Below, one piece after another: positions 1-7,549 of a stretch of DNA of 64,000 bases. Numbering within the stretch: the stretch's first letter is position 1; the number at the start of each line of letters is the position of its first letter. The stretch comes from Microvirga sp. 17 mud 1-3 (GTDB taxonomy: Bacteria; Pseudomonadota; Alphaproteobacteria; Rhizobiales; Beijerinckiaceae). Where the stretch lies: contig NZ_CP029481.1 in NCBI RefSeq assembly GCF_003151255.1, positions 4,339,108 through 4,403,107 on the forward strand. The letters run 5' to 3'. A program made the position numbers and the translations under genes. The notes under the pieces are model-generated. The model had not been told where the DNA came from and searched no databases. It saw nothing but the letters and a program-made list of their open reading frames with translations.

Positions 1-479
1 TTTTCGATATAGAGAATTCCCGGGAGTTTCAGCGTCACGGAGGCCGGATAGCGCTCGGATTCGCACAGGCCGCCCTGGAGCTTCCGGAGGGCCTTGCCGC
101 AGATCGTGTCCCACCGGCGGGGTTTGGCGAGGCCGAGCCCCGCTTCGGGATCGACGCTCATGCCGCGCTCTTCCGAGCGGATGAGCACGTGGACGCTGCG
201 CCCGAGATCGACGATCAGGTCGCGTGTCCCATCCGCCTTGCGGACGGCGATCAGGGCCGTGTCAGTCCGGCTGTCCCCGTCGAAATCGGCCTCGATCGTC
301 GACGGATCGATGGATTCCGCCGCCGTATCGCCGATGCGGGCCTTGTCCTCCTCTTCGGTCAGGGCGCGCCATTCGCCGTAATCCTGTGCCAGGGCGGGTG
401 AACCCGTGGCGATGAGGATCGTGCAAGCAAGGTTGCGCAGAGTGGCCGGTCGAAAGGGGATCGACGTGCCTGCCTTCAT
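1..479 (-). CDS. Secreted hypothetical protein (3' end beyond window)
   Basis: A minus-strand frame opens at an ATG (477-479) and runs off the left edge, giving about 159 residues. The N-terminus has basic residues followed by a hydrophobic stretch ending in SPALAQ, a convincing signal peptide with an AxA-type cleavage site, so the product is probably periplasmic. Residues of the form DFDGDSRTD resemble the acidic calcium-binding loop of FG-GAP/VCBS repeats, and two cysteines follow later. I do not recognise the family. The true length is unknown because the gene is cut by the window edge. Confidence 0.55.
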   Translation of the reverse strand, partial: MKAGTSIPFRPATLRNLACTILIATGSPALAQDYGEWRALTEEEDKARIGDTAAESIDPSTIEADFDGDSRTDTALIAVRKADGTRDLIVDLGRSVHVLIRSEERGMSVDPEAGLGLAKPRRWDTICGKALRKLQGGLCESERYPASVTLKLPGILYIE

Positions 480-660
480 GAAACGAAACATTGTATCTGA
501 ACTGCCTCGGCCATCATGCAAGGAAACAATTCTCTTGGCCATCTTCCCGGTCCCGGATCCCGCCCGGCCGCAAGCCCCATTTTCCCTCCGACAGGCCGTT
601 GCGTCGCACCCTGCATGAAGCTAGTCTTTAGGAAGATCCACACTAACCGAGGAGGGCTGC

Positions 661-750
661 ATGTGTGAAGCGATGCATCTACGCATGTTCGGCCCCTGGC
701 AGGCCCTGCAGCAATTGCATGTTGCAGGGCGGACCCCGACACGGATCTGA
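661..750 (+). CDS. Candidate 29-residue leader peptide upstream of ABC-F gene
   Basis: An ATG at 661 lies five bases behind a strong GGAGG (651-655) and opens 29 codons ending in TGA at 748-750. The peptide begins MCEAMHLRMFGPWQALQQLH and has no recognised family. Within its coding sequence GCCCTGCA (703-710) pairs with TGCAGGGC (723-730), and a second perfect hairpin follows at 771-795. The ABC-F gene 188 bp downstream has only a weak ribosome binding site. Leader-peptide attenuation is established for several ABC-F resistance genes; that this peptide does the same job is inference. It could be a chance open frame. Confidence 0.35.
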   Translation: MCEAMHLRMFGPWQALQQLHVAGRTPTRI

Positions 751-770
751 CGCCGGCCTTCCGTCACCCC

Positions 771-795
771 TGCATCTTCCAAAGCTGAAGATGCA
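771..795 (+). promoter_or_regulatory. Perfect hairpin in the ABC-F 5' leader
   Basis: TGCATCTTC (771-779) pairs perfectly with GAAGATGCA (787-795) around a seven-base loop. It lies between the candidate leader peptide and the ABC-F start. It has no T tract, so it is not an obvious intrinsic terminator. A role in attenuation or translational control is inferred from position only. Confidence 0.35.
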
Positions 796-938
796 CCGCG
801 CGTCCTCCTCTCATCCCGGTCTGCTCTGAACGGCTTTTTCGCGTCCGAGGCTCGTCGCCCGAGCCCGGTGCGTCCCACGCCACGTTCACGACTTTCGCGC
901 CGCGCCTTGCCGCCGCGCCGACCGATTTGAGACAGACC

Positions 939-2456
939 ATGGGCTCCATCAGCCTCCGCAATCTTTCCGTCCTCACTCCCGCGCCCCTGTTCCGCGACCT
1001 GACTCTCACCCTCACGGGGCGCGACCGCCTCGGCATCGTGGCCGGCAACGGCACGGGCAAGACCACGCTCCTTCGCTGCATGGCGGGCCTCGCCGAGCCG
1101 ACCGAGGGCGATATCGTCCGCTCCCGCGGCCTGCGGGTCGGCATCGTCATGCAGGAGGCCCCCGAAGACCTGCTGGACCTGTCCCTCCGGGAGGCGGTCC
1201 TCAACGGCCTGGCGCCGGACGAGCGCGAGGGCAACGAATGGCGCGCCGACATGGCGCTGGACGGCTTCGAGACCCCGGAACCCATGCGCGGCCAGATCCT
1301 GCGCGCCTTGAGCGGCGGCTGGCAGCGGCTGGCGCTGATCGCCCGCGCCTGGATCGCCGAGCCGGACCTCCTGCTCCTCGACGAGCCCACCAATCACCTG
1401 GACCTGGAAAAGCTCTTTCGACTGGAGCGCTGGATCCGGGAGGATGCCGGGCCTGTGCCGATGGCGATCGTCAGCCACGACCGGGATTTCCTCGATGCCT
1501 GCACCACCAGGACCCTGTTCCTGAGGCCCGAGACATCGGTCGTGTTCGCGCATCCGTTCACCCGCGCCCGGGCGCTGCTCGCCGAGCAGGATTCCGCCCT
1601 GGCCGACCGCAACGAGAAGGATTGGAAGGAGATCAGGCGGTTGCGTCAGAATGCCGGCGAGTTACGCAATGTGGGCATCAACAGCGGCAGCGATCTTCTG
1701 CTCACCAAGGCGAAGCAGCTGAAGAAACGTGCCGCCGACCTTGAGGAGGGCTTGCAGGCGCTCCATCGGGACCGGCCCGGCGAAGTGCGGCTGGCGAGCC
1801 GCTCCACCCATGCGCGGATCCTTCTCGCGGCCGAGAACCTCACGGTGCGCCCGCCGGACGGCGGGATCCTGTTCACGATCCCGAAGCTCGAGGTGGAGCA
1901 GGGGGATCGCATCGTGGTGCTCGGCCGCAACGGGGTCGGCAAGTCGCAGCTCGTGCGTCTGCTGAACCGGGCCGTGCGCGATCCCGACGCGCATCCGGGC
2001 ATCCGCATCAGCCCGAGCGCGATCCTCGGATACACGGACCAGGACCTGTCGCAGATCCCGCCGCAGGAAACGCCGCTCGGCTTCATCCTGTCGGCCTTCC
2101 GCCTGGGCGATCAGCGCAGCAAGGCGCTTCTTGCCGGCGCGGGCTTTCCCATCGAGCAGCAGAAGCGGCCGGTCGCGCGGCTCTCGCCCGGTGAGAGGGC
2201 CCGGCTCGGCCTCCTGGCCTTACGCCTGACGGAACCGAACCTCTATCTTCTGGACGAGCCCACGAATCACGTGGACGTTCCCGGCCGGGAGGCCCTGGAA
2301 TCCGAGATCCTCGCGGCCGATGCTACCGGCATCCTGGTCTCGCACGATCGCCGCTTCATCGAGACGGTCGGCACGCGCTTTTTGGTCGTGGAAGGCCGAA
2401 AGGCGAGGGAGGTCGCTTCGCCGGATGCGTTCTACGCCGGGCTCTCGGACGAATAG
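939..2456 (+). CDS. ABC-F family ATP-binding cassette protein
   Basis: The 505-residue protein has two ATPase domains and no membrane segments, the hallmark of ABC-F ribosome-associated factors. Domain 1 shows GNGTGKTT, LSGGW and LLLLDEPTNHLD with SHDRDF. Domain 2 shows GRNGVGKS, LSPGERARLG and LYLLDEPTNHVD with SHDRRF. A charged linker rich in Lys/Arg joins them. Members act at the ribosomal E site, in translation regulation or antibiotic protection; which applies here cannot be told. I use ATG 939; an in-frame TTG at 927 is less likely. The ribosome binding site is poor. A strong hairpin follows the stop. Confidence 0.85.
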   Translation: MGSISLRNLSVLTPAPLFRDLTLTLTGRDRLGIVAGNGTGKTTLLRCMAGLAEPTEGDIVRSRGLRVGIVMQEAPEDLLDLSLREAVLNGLAPDEREGNEWRADMALDGFETPEPMRGQILRALSGGWQRLALIARAWIAEPDLLLLDEPTNHLDLEKLFRLERWIREDAGPVPMAIVSHDRDFLDACTTRTLFLRPETSVVFAHPFTRARALLAEQDSALADRNEKDWKEIRRLRQNAGELRNVGINSGSDLLLTKAKQLKKRAADLEEGLQALHRDRPGEVRLASRSTHARILLAAENLTVRPPDGGILFTIPKLEVEQGDRIVVLGRNGVGKSQLVRLLNRAVRDPDAHPGIRISPSAILGYTDQDLSQIPPQETPLGFILSAFRLGDQRSKALLAGAGFPIEQQKRPVARLSPGERARLGLLALRLTEPNLYLLDEPTNHVDVPGREALESEILAADATGILVSHDRRFIETVGTRFLVVEGRKAREVASPDAFYAGLSDE

Positions 2457-2464
2457 GAGGCGGA

Positions 2465-2500
2465 ACCTGTGGGCCGCTATGGCTCGGCCCGCAGGTGCTT
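2465..2500 (+). terminator. Terminator after ABC-F gene, overlapping convergent gene end
   Basis: ACCTGTGGGCCG (2465-2476) pairs with CGGCCCGCAGGT (2485-2496), one G-U pair, eight-base loop, followed by a short T run. It begins nine bases past the ABC-F stop. Its right half is also the last codons of the convergent minus-strand gene. Confidence 0.55.
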
Positions 2501-2926
2501 TTCGATGTCGTGCACGGGGTGACGGGTGAGATCCTTGTCCACCTCGGCCACGATGCGGGCCTTGAAAGGCGGCGAGAACTGCCGGCGCAGTTCCGCGAGG
2601 GTGCGGGGCGGCGCCACGACGATCACGGCCTTGGCCTGGGCCGCCGCCTGCTCGAACGCCTTCGCCACGTCGCCGGCGAAACTCGCCTCGGCGAGGTCGT
2701 GCCAATCGGTCTGGCCCACGGCGCTGCGCGCCCCGTCGGACGCGAAGGCGCGGCCGGGCTTGTCCGTGCCCTGTTCGGCGGTCGGCGGGTTGTCCGGCAC
2801 CTCCAGGACCTTGTCCACCGTCAGGTTCCAGTCGATCTCGTTGCCGGCATTCCTCAGCAGCAGGGCCTTCCGCCCGTCGCTGACGAGCACCATTCCCTCG
2901 TGGGGCAGCTTGGGACGCTCGGTCAT
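2477..2926 (-). CDS. Host attachment family protein (PF10116-like)
   Basis: This 149-residue soluble protein reads as a member of the host-attachment family, named after an Agrobacterium protein reported to matter for attachment to plant cells. Visible family features are the N-terminal VLVSDGRKALLLRN strand, a central variable linker with TDKPGRAF, and the C-terminal run VIVVAPPRTLAELRRQFS followed by a conserved VDKDLTRHPVHDIEKHL helix. No signal peptide or membrane segment is present. The biochemical role of the family is not established. It converges on the ABC-F gene. Confidence 0.8.
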   Translation of the reverse strand: MTERPKLPHEGMVLVSDGRKALLLRNAGNEIDWNLTVDKVLEVPDNPPTAEQGTDKPGRAFASDGARSAVGQTDWHDLAEASFAGDVAKAFEQAAAQAKAVIVVAPPRTLAELRRQFSPPFKARIVAEVDKDLTRHPVHDIEKHLRAEP

Positions 2927-3031
2927 GGATCAATGCGCTCCGTTCCGGAACAGAGCATCAGCCTATCATGGATCGGCCGCGAAAGGCCGAAAAGGTGATG
3001 CGTGCGCCGGTCGCACCCGGATTACTCCGGG

Positions 3032-3229
3032 TCAGCGCCCGTTCTGGCGCAGAGCGGCGGCGATCTTCTTGTCCGTGTTGAACTGACTCAAGGCGTAGAC
3101 CGCCCAGAACGCCGCCGGGAGCCAGCCGATGAGCGTGACCTGCAGGATCAGACAGATCAGTCCCGCGAAGGGCCGGCCGATGGTGAAGAAGGTCAGCCAG
3201 GGGAGGAGCAGGGCGATCAGGAGACGCAT
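3032..3229 (-). CDS. YqaE/Pmp3 family small membrane protein
   Basis: The 65-residue product has two hydrophobic helices (about residues 3-23 and 25-46) with the family pattern LPWLTFFTIGRPFAGLI and LIGWLPAAFWAVYAL, then a short charged tail. Pmp3/YqaE proteins sit in the cytoplasmic membrane and are linked to salt and membrane-potential stress in yeast and plants. I start at ATG 3229, giving the usual family length; a longer upstream extension is polar and unlike the family. Confidence 0.85.
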   Translation of the reverse strand: MRLLIALLLPWLTFFTIGRPFAGLICLILQVTLIGWLPAAFWAVYALSQFNTDKKIAAALRQNGR

Positions 3230-3304
3230 GGACGGACGGCCTTTCGTTGGAGCATGGCCTGGAGATGGGGATGCGGCGTCTGATTGCAAAGCTTGGGGAA
3301 GCCA

Positions 3305-3838
3305 TCAGCCGACGATGGCGATCCGCGTGTCCGGCCCGATCCGCTCCAGGAGACGGCGGATCGCCTGCCGGGGGATCGCGACGCAGCCCTCGGTTGGCGA
3401 AAAACCCGGACGGGCGAGATGGAGGAAGATGGCGCTGCCCCGGCCGCGGCGGATGGGCCCGCGGTTCCAGTCGATGTCGAGGACCACGTCGTAGAGATGG
3501 TCCTCCCGCCACATTTTCTCATGACTCGTCGGGCAGGGCAGGGGGACCGGCCGGTTGTAGCGCCGGTCTTTCGGGTCGTCCGACCAGCCGTCCTGCGGCC
3601 GGATGGGGCGCAGTTTCAGGCCCGTGCGGGGCCGGGGCTGACGGTCGGCCCGGTAGAAACCCTGCAAAAGGGCGAAGCGTCCGACCGGGGAGGCGCCGTC
3701 GCCCTCGCGCTTGTCGCGCCGGGTTCCGGAGCGGCCGAGCGCGCAGGGCAGGACGAGCGTTCCCGCTTCGAGACGCCCGCGGCGGGGGTCGAGGGGAGAG
3801 CGGCGGACGACGATGAGGTTGACGCGCGTGCGCTTCAT
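3305..3838 (-). CDS. L,D-transpeptidase (YkuD) family protein
   Basis: The 177-residue protein ends in the YkuD catalytic signature: FLHLARPGFSPTEGCVAI, with His140 and the nucleophilic Cys152. YkuD enzymes form 3-3 peptidoglycan cross-links or attach proteins to peptidoglycan in the periplasm. The N-terminus MKRTRVNLIVVRRSP is basic and short, and no typical signal peptide is visible, which is odd for a periplasmic enzyme. Either export uses another route, the start is wrong, or the protein acts elsewhere. Fold assignment is strong; substrate is unknown. Confidence 0.8.
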   Translation of the reverse strand: MKRTRVNLIVVRRSPLDPRRGRLEAGTLVLPCALGRSGTRRDKREGDGASPVGRFALLQGFYRADRQPRPRTGLKLRPIRPQDGWSDDPKDRRYNRPVPLPCPTSHEKMWREDHLYDVVLDIDWNRGPIRRGRGSAIFLHLARPGFSPTEGCVAIPRQAIRRLLERIGPDTRIAIVG

Positions 3839-3973
3839 GGACAGTGGACGGGGCAGGGGCGGCCCTTGTTGTCAAGTTGGGAATGACTAGTCTAAGGGCA
3901 GACGCACGATCCGCGAAAGGGGCCTATCCTTCGCGTAAGATCCGCCGCTCGAGGTTCGCCTGAAGGGATTGCA

Positions 3974-4660
3974 ATGTCGAATGCCAGCCGTCTCCTCGTG
4001 GTCGACGACGATCAGGACCTGCGCGACGCGCTCGTGGAGCAGCTCGGCCTCTACGAGGAATTCCAGGTCGCGACGGCCGCAAACGCGACCGAAGCCATGC
4101 AGAAGGTCAAGACCGACCGGATCGACCTCGTCATCATGGATGTGGGCCTGCCCGACATGGACGGGCGCGAGGCCGTCAAGATCATGCGCCAGGAGGGCTT
4201 CCGCAGCCCGATTATCATGCTGACCGCCCAGGGCTCGGACACCGACACCGTGATGGGCCTGGAGGCGGGCGCCAACGACTACGTGGTCAAGCCCTTCAAG
4301 TTCGCCGTGCTCCTCGCCCGCATCCGGGCGCAGCTGCGCCAGTACGAGGCCAGCGAGGACGCCGTCTTCCAGATCGGGCCCTACACGTTCCGCCCGGGTT
4401 CGAAGCTTCTCACCAGCGAGAAGGGCTCCAAGCTCAAGCTCACCGAGAAGGAAACCGCGATCCTGCGCTATCTCTACCGGGCCGGGCAGGCGGTGGTGGG
4501 CCGCGACACCCTGCTGGCGGAGGTCTGGGGCTACAATTCCAACGTCACGACCCACACCCTCGAGACACATATCTACCGGCTGCGCCAGAAGATCGAGAGC
4601 GATCCGTCCAATTCCCGCATCCTCGTCACCGAGCCCGGCGGCTACAAGCTGATCCCCTGA
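3974..4660 (+). CDS. OmpR/PhoB-type response regulator
   Basis: The 228-residue protein has an N-terminal receiver domain (acidic pocket DDD at 11-13, phosphoacceptor Asp56 in IMDVGLP, conserved Lys in VVKPFKF). A C-terminal winged helix (about 125-228, with THTLETHIYRLRQKIE) binds DNA. No partner histidine kinase is adjacent. Its stop is two bases before the next gene, which encodes a cyclic-nucleotide-type domain, so the two are almost certainly co-transcribed. Confidence 0.92.
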   Translation: MSNASRLLVVDDDQDLRDALVEQLGLYEEFQVATAANATEAMQKVKTDRIDLVIMDVGLPDMDGREAVKIMRQEGFRSPIIMLTAQGSDTDTVMGLEAGANDYVVKPFKFAVLLARIRAQLRQYEASEDAVFQIGPYTFRPGSKLLTSEKGSKLKLTEKETAILRYLYRAGQAVVGRDTLLAEVWGYNSNVTTHTLETHIYRLRQKIESDPSNSRILVTEPGGYKLIP

Positions 4661-4662
4661 CG

Positions 4663-5133
4663 ATGGCCCTCGACGACGATATCGCCATCCTGTCCGGCGC
4701 CCCGCTCTTCGGCCTGCTTCACCGGGACGCCCTGCGCCTCGTCGCCTTCGCGGCCGAGAGCCGGACCTTACGCGAGGGCGACACCCTGTTCCGCAAGGGC
4801 GACCGCTCCGATGGCGGTTACGTCGTAAGCCGTGGCGCCATCGCGCTCGATGCCCATGAGGACGGCTCCGCGGCCGATTTCGTGGTTGGTCCCGGCTCCC
4901 TGATCGGCCAGGCGGCTCTCTTCGCCCGCATCGAGCGCCCGGCGACGGCAATCGCCCGCGAGCCCTCGACGGTCATCCGCGTCAGCCCGAGCCTCATGCG
5001 CCGCGTGCTGGAGGAATTTCCGGCCGCTGCCGCCGCCATGCACGAGGCCCTGGCGCAGGATCTCGTGCGACTGACTGAGGGGCTCGAAGGAGTCCGCCGC
5101 CGGCTCGTGGCCATCGACGGGCCGGAAGACTAG
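4663..5133 (+). CDS. Cyclic-nucleotide-binding-domain protein without DNA-binding domain
   Basis: The 156-residue protein is a single cNMP-binding-type beta barrel (about 10-120): LREGDTLFRKGDRSDGGYVV, then GPGSLIGQAALF and RPATAIA, followed by a helical tail. It lacks the helix-turn-helix of Crp/Fnr proteins, so it is a stand-alone sensor or adaptor. The phosphate-binding cassette is imperfect compared with true cAMP receptors, so cAMP binding is uncertain. Two bases separate it from the response regulator, suggesting a joint signalling role. Confidence 0.82.
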   Translation: MALDDDIAILSGAPLFGLLHRDALRLVAFAAESRTLREGDTLFRKGDRSDGGYVVSRGAIALDAHEDGSAADFVVGPGSLIGQAALFARIERPATAIAREPSTVIRVSPSLMRRVLEEFPAAAAAMHEALAQDLVRLTEGLEGVRRRLVAIDGPED

Positions 5134-5178
5134 ATCGGAATGCCGCCTCCGGAAGGCGCTGCCCATCCAGGAGAAGCC

Positions 5179-5619
5179 ATGTCCGCATCCGACGTCACCG
5201 CCCCGATCCGCATCGTGGCCGCCGCCGTCAGGGACGAGAGGGGACGTCTGCTCCTTGTCCGCAAGCAGGGCACGCAGGCCTTCATGCAGCCGGGCGGCAA
5301 GCGCGAGCCCCATGAGGACGATGCCGCGACCCTGGCCCGCGAAATCCGCGAGGAATTGGGCTGCACGGTGAGGCCGGATTCCCTGCGCTTCCTCGAAACG
5401 ATGACGGCCCCGGCGGCCAACGAGCCCGGCCGCACGGTCGAGGCGGCCCTCTATGCGGCCGCTCTCGAGGGCGTGCCGTCCGTCTCGGCCGAAATCGCCG
5501 AACTGCGCTGGATCGACCTGGACCCGCCGCCCAACATCCCGCTCGCGCCCCTCACCCGCGACCGGGTGATTCCGCTCCTGAGGGCAGACAAGACGACCGT
5601 CATTCCGGGGCGAGCATAG
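5179..5619 (+). CDS. Nudix hydrolase
   Basis: The 146-residue protein carries a complete Nudix box, GKREPHEDDAATLAREIREE followed by LGC, so it should hydrolyse a nucleoside diphosphate linked to another moiety; the substrate cannot be read. I choose ATG 5179 because AGGAG lies just upstream and the preceding in-frame codons are not conserved-looking. The last codons (VIPGRA and stop) are encoded by the beginning of a 145-bp intergenic repeat, so the C-terminus has been reshaped by that element. Confidence 0.85.
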   Translation: MSASDVTAPIRIVAAAVRDERGRLLLVRKQGTQAFMQPGGKREPHEDDAATLAREIREELGCTVRPDSLRFLETMTAPAANEPGRTVEAALYAAALEGVPSVSAEIAELRWIDLDPPPNIPLAPLTRDRVIPLLRADKTTVIPGRA

Positions 5620-5742
5620 CGAGAGCCCGGAAGCCATAAACAATAGCGTTTCAGAATGAAGGCTGCGAAAGCCGCTGCATATGGTCCTGTACCGTCAGTA
5701 GTTATGGGTTCCGGACTTGCCTAGAGGCAATCCGGAATGACG
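5598..5742. repeat. 145-bp palindromic intergenic repeat, copy A1
   Basis: The element starts CGTCATTCCGG and ends CCGGAATGACG, with internal inverted segments (AGCCCGGAAGCC... and ...GGTTCCGGACTTGCC). It is the most diverged of three copies in the window (A2 at 16386-16530, A3 at 59471-59615), all exactly 145 bp by my count. Its left end overlaps the 3' end of the Nudix gene. Confidence 0.7.
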
Positions 5743-5762
5743 CGGGAGGCGCTGCGCGTCTC

Positions 5763-5880
5763 TCCTCCCCCTTGTGGGGAGGAGGTGGAGGTGGAGGTGG
5801 AGGTGGGGGTGTGAGCGCCACGTTCTGAGAGTTCAGCGCCGACACCCCCACCCTGGCCCTCCCCACAAGGGGGAGGGGAA
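5763..5880. repeat. CT-rich intergenic palindromic mosaic B1 with GGTGGA minisatellite
   Basis: CTCCCCCTTGTGGGGAG at the left and CTCCCCACAAGGGGGAG at the right are inverted arms around a core containing GTGTGAGCGC and GACACCCCCACC. Inside, GGTGGA is repeated four times (5784-5807, last unit GGTGGG); the related element B2 has no such expansion. With copy A1 and the terminator at 5966-5993 it accounts for the gene-free stretch 5620-6022. Confidence 0.65.
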
Positions 5881-5965
5881 CACGCGCTTTTCTGGAGAAG
5901 TTACAGCTCATCATCGCTGCGCCTCTCCCGGCCATCCGCCCTTCGGAAGTACAGCCCGCCCAAAC

Positions 5966-5993
5966 AAAAATCCCCGGGTCCAAGCCCGGGGAT
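5966..5993 (-). terminator. Intrinsic terminator of the adenosine kinase gene
   Basis: On the minus strand ATCCCCGGG and CCCGGGGAT (arms 5985-5993 and 5970-5978) form a nine-pair stem with a six-base loop, followed by TTTTT. It lies 29 bases past the stop of the kinase gene at 6023. Confidence 0.7.
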
Positions 5994-6022
5994 GACGAAG
6001 CGGAATGGGCCGGGAGGGCTGC

Positions 6023-7024
6023 TTACTGCAGGAGGCCTTCCTGACGGGCGAGGTCGAGCAGGTTCGCCTGGGGCCGGGCTCCGAGATGGCCGATGATCTC
6101 GGCGGCCGCGAGACCGCCGAGGCGGGCACAATCCACAAGGTCGAGGTCCCGGGCGAGGCCTGCCAGGAAGCCGGCCGCGAAAAGGTCGCCGGCGCCGGTG
6201 GTGTCCACCACCTTGTCGACCGGGAAGGCCGGCACGGCGCGGGTTTCGCCGCGGCTGACCACCAGGGCGCCCTCGGCCGAGCGGGTGATGACCCCGAGCA
6301 CCTTCTCGTCCCGCAAGGCCGCAAGGGCGCTGTCGGGGTCCGAGGTGCCGTAGAGGCTCTGAAGCTCGTGGATATTGGCGAACAGGATGTCGAGGCTGCC
6401 GTCGCGCATGAGGCCCAAGAACTCGTCCCGGTAACGGTCGACGCAGAAGGCGTCCGAGAGGGTGAGCGCCACCCGGTTGCCGGCCTCGTGGGCGATGCCC
6501 ACGGCCTTGCGGAAGGCCTCCTTCGCGGCCGGCGGATCCCAGAGATAGCCTTCGAGATAGACATAGGACGAGGCCTGGATGGTCTCGGCCCGGATGTCCT
6601 CGGGGGTCAGGTTCTGGCAGGCGCCCAGATAGGTGTTCATGGTGCGCTCGCCGTCCGGCGTCACCAGGATGAAGCTGCGGGCGGTGGCGGGCCCGTCCTG
6701 CGCGAAGGCGACGTCGTAGTGGATTCCCGCCGCCTTGAGGTCGCGGGCGAAATAATGGCCGGTCTCGTCGTTCTTCACCTTGCCGATGAAGCCCGCCTTG
6801 ACGCCGAGGGAGGCAGCGCCGGCCGCCGTATTGGCCGCCGAGCCGCCGGACACCACGGTCGCGGGGCCCATGTCGCCGAAGAGCTCCTCGGCCCGGGCCT
6901 CGTCGATGAGCTGCATGGCGCCCTTGTGGACTTTCTTGCGGGCGAGGAAGGCCTCGTCCGTATGGGCGAGCACGTCAACGATAGCGTTGCCGAGCGTGAG
7001 CACGTCGATGCGGGATTGGGACAT
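6023..7024 (-). CDS. Adenosine kinase / PfkB family sugar kinase
   Basis: The 333-residue PfkB-family protein has the N-terminal GNAIVD strand, the di-glycine region VSGGSAANTAAGAASLG (about residues 59-75), and the catalytic anion-hole motif DTTGAGDLFAAGFL near residue 290, with the conserved Asp. The N-terminus LTLGNAIVDVLAHTDEAFL fits alphaproteobacterial adenosine kinases, which phosphorylate adenosine to AMP; a related nucleoside or sugar kinase activity cannot be excluded. Start at ATG 7024; the upstream in-frame extension is arginine-rich and not family-like. A terminator follows. Confidence 0.85.
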   Translation of the reverse strand: MSQSRIDVLTLGNAIVDVLAHTDEAFLARKKVHKGAMQLIDEARAEELFGDMGPATVVSGGSAANTAAGAASLGVKAGFIGKVKNDETGHYFARDLKAAGIHYDVAFAQDGPATARSFILVTPDGERTMNTYLGACQNLTPEDIRAETIQASSYVYLEGYLWDPPAAKEAFRKAVGIAHEAGNRVALTLSDAFCVDRYRDEFLGLMRDGSLDILFANIHELQSLYGTSDPDSALAALRDEKVLGVITRSAEGALVVSRGETRAVPAFPVDKVVDTTGAGDLFAAGFLAGLARDLDLVDCARLGGLAAAEIIGHLGARPQANLLDLARQEGLLQ

Positions 7025-7110
7025 GGAAGACCGTCGGAATGAATGCGGGAGGCCTGTGGGCCGGCGCCGCTTTCGCATCCGTCGGCGCAAGGGTCAAGCC
7101 TGGGGCCCCT

Positions 7111-7545
7111 TCATGCCTCCTGCAGGGATGGCGCGGAGCGTTCCCCGTCCGGCCTCGCTTCCGTGAAGGACGAGGCCCTGCGGCTGCGGTCCTGCGCCTG
7201 GTCGAGGATCGCCAGCATCTCGTCCACCTCGTCCTCGCTGAGTTGGCCGATCTCCCGGGCCAGCCGGTTGGCGAGCAGCGTCGCGCGGGGATGGGTGCCG
7301 GAGGTGTCGATCTTCACCCGCGGGTCGGACAGGTCGGCAAGGCGGGCCAGTTCGTCCGCCTCGTCCCAGATGATGTTGAAATATTGCAGCACGCCCTGGA
7401 TGAGGGTCCAGGTGGGCTTGCCACGCTCGCCGCGCTCCAGGGCCGACAGATAGGCGCTCGAAACGCCGAGATGCGCGGCCATGTCCTTCAGCATCAAGCC
7501 GCGCTCGCGGCGCAGCTGCCGCACCCGTTCGCCGAAAGGAGTCAT
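7111..7545 (-). CDS. XRE-family helix-turn-helix regulator
   Basis: The 144-residue protein has a Cro/CI-type HTH at residues 1-60 (LRRERGLMLKDMAAHLGVSS, AYLSALERGERGKP) and a C-terminal helical region ending in a charged tail. Start ATG 7545 is preceded by TGA of the Smr gene by four bases, so it is the last gene of the timA-mltA-smr-XRE operon. The target promoter is unknown; autoregulation of this operon is a reasonable inference. Confidence 0.87.
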   Translation of the reverse strand: MTPFGERVRQLRRERGLMLKDMAAHLGVSSAYLSALERGERGKPTWTLIQGVLQYFNIIWDEADELARLADLSDPRVKIDTSGTHPRATLLANRLAREIGQLSEDEVDEMLAILDQAQDRSRRASSFTEARPDGERSAPSLQEA

Positions 7546-7549
7546 TCGT

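Noticed and set aside
5784..5807. Tandem GGTGGA units as a CRISPR or coding repeat
   Set aside because: Units are contiguous six-mers without spacers and lie in an intergenic palindrome; no frame with gene-like features covers them.
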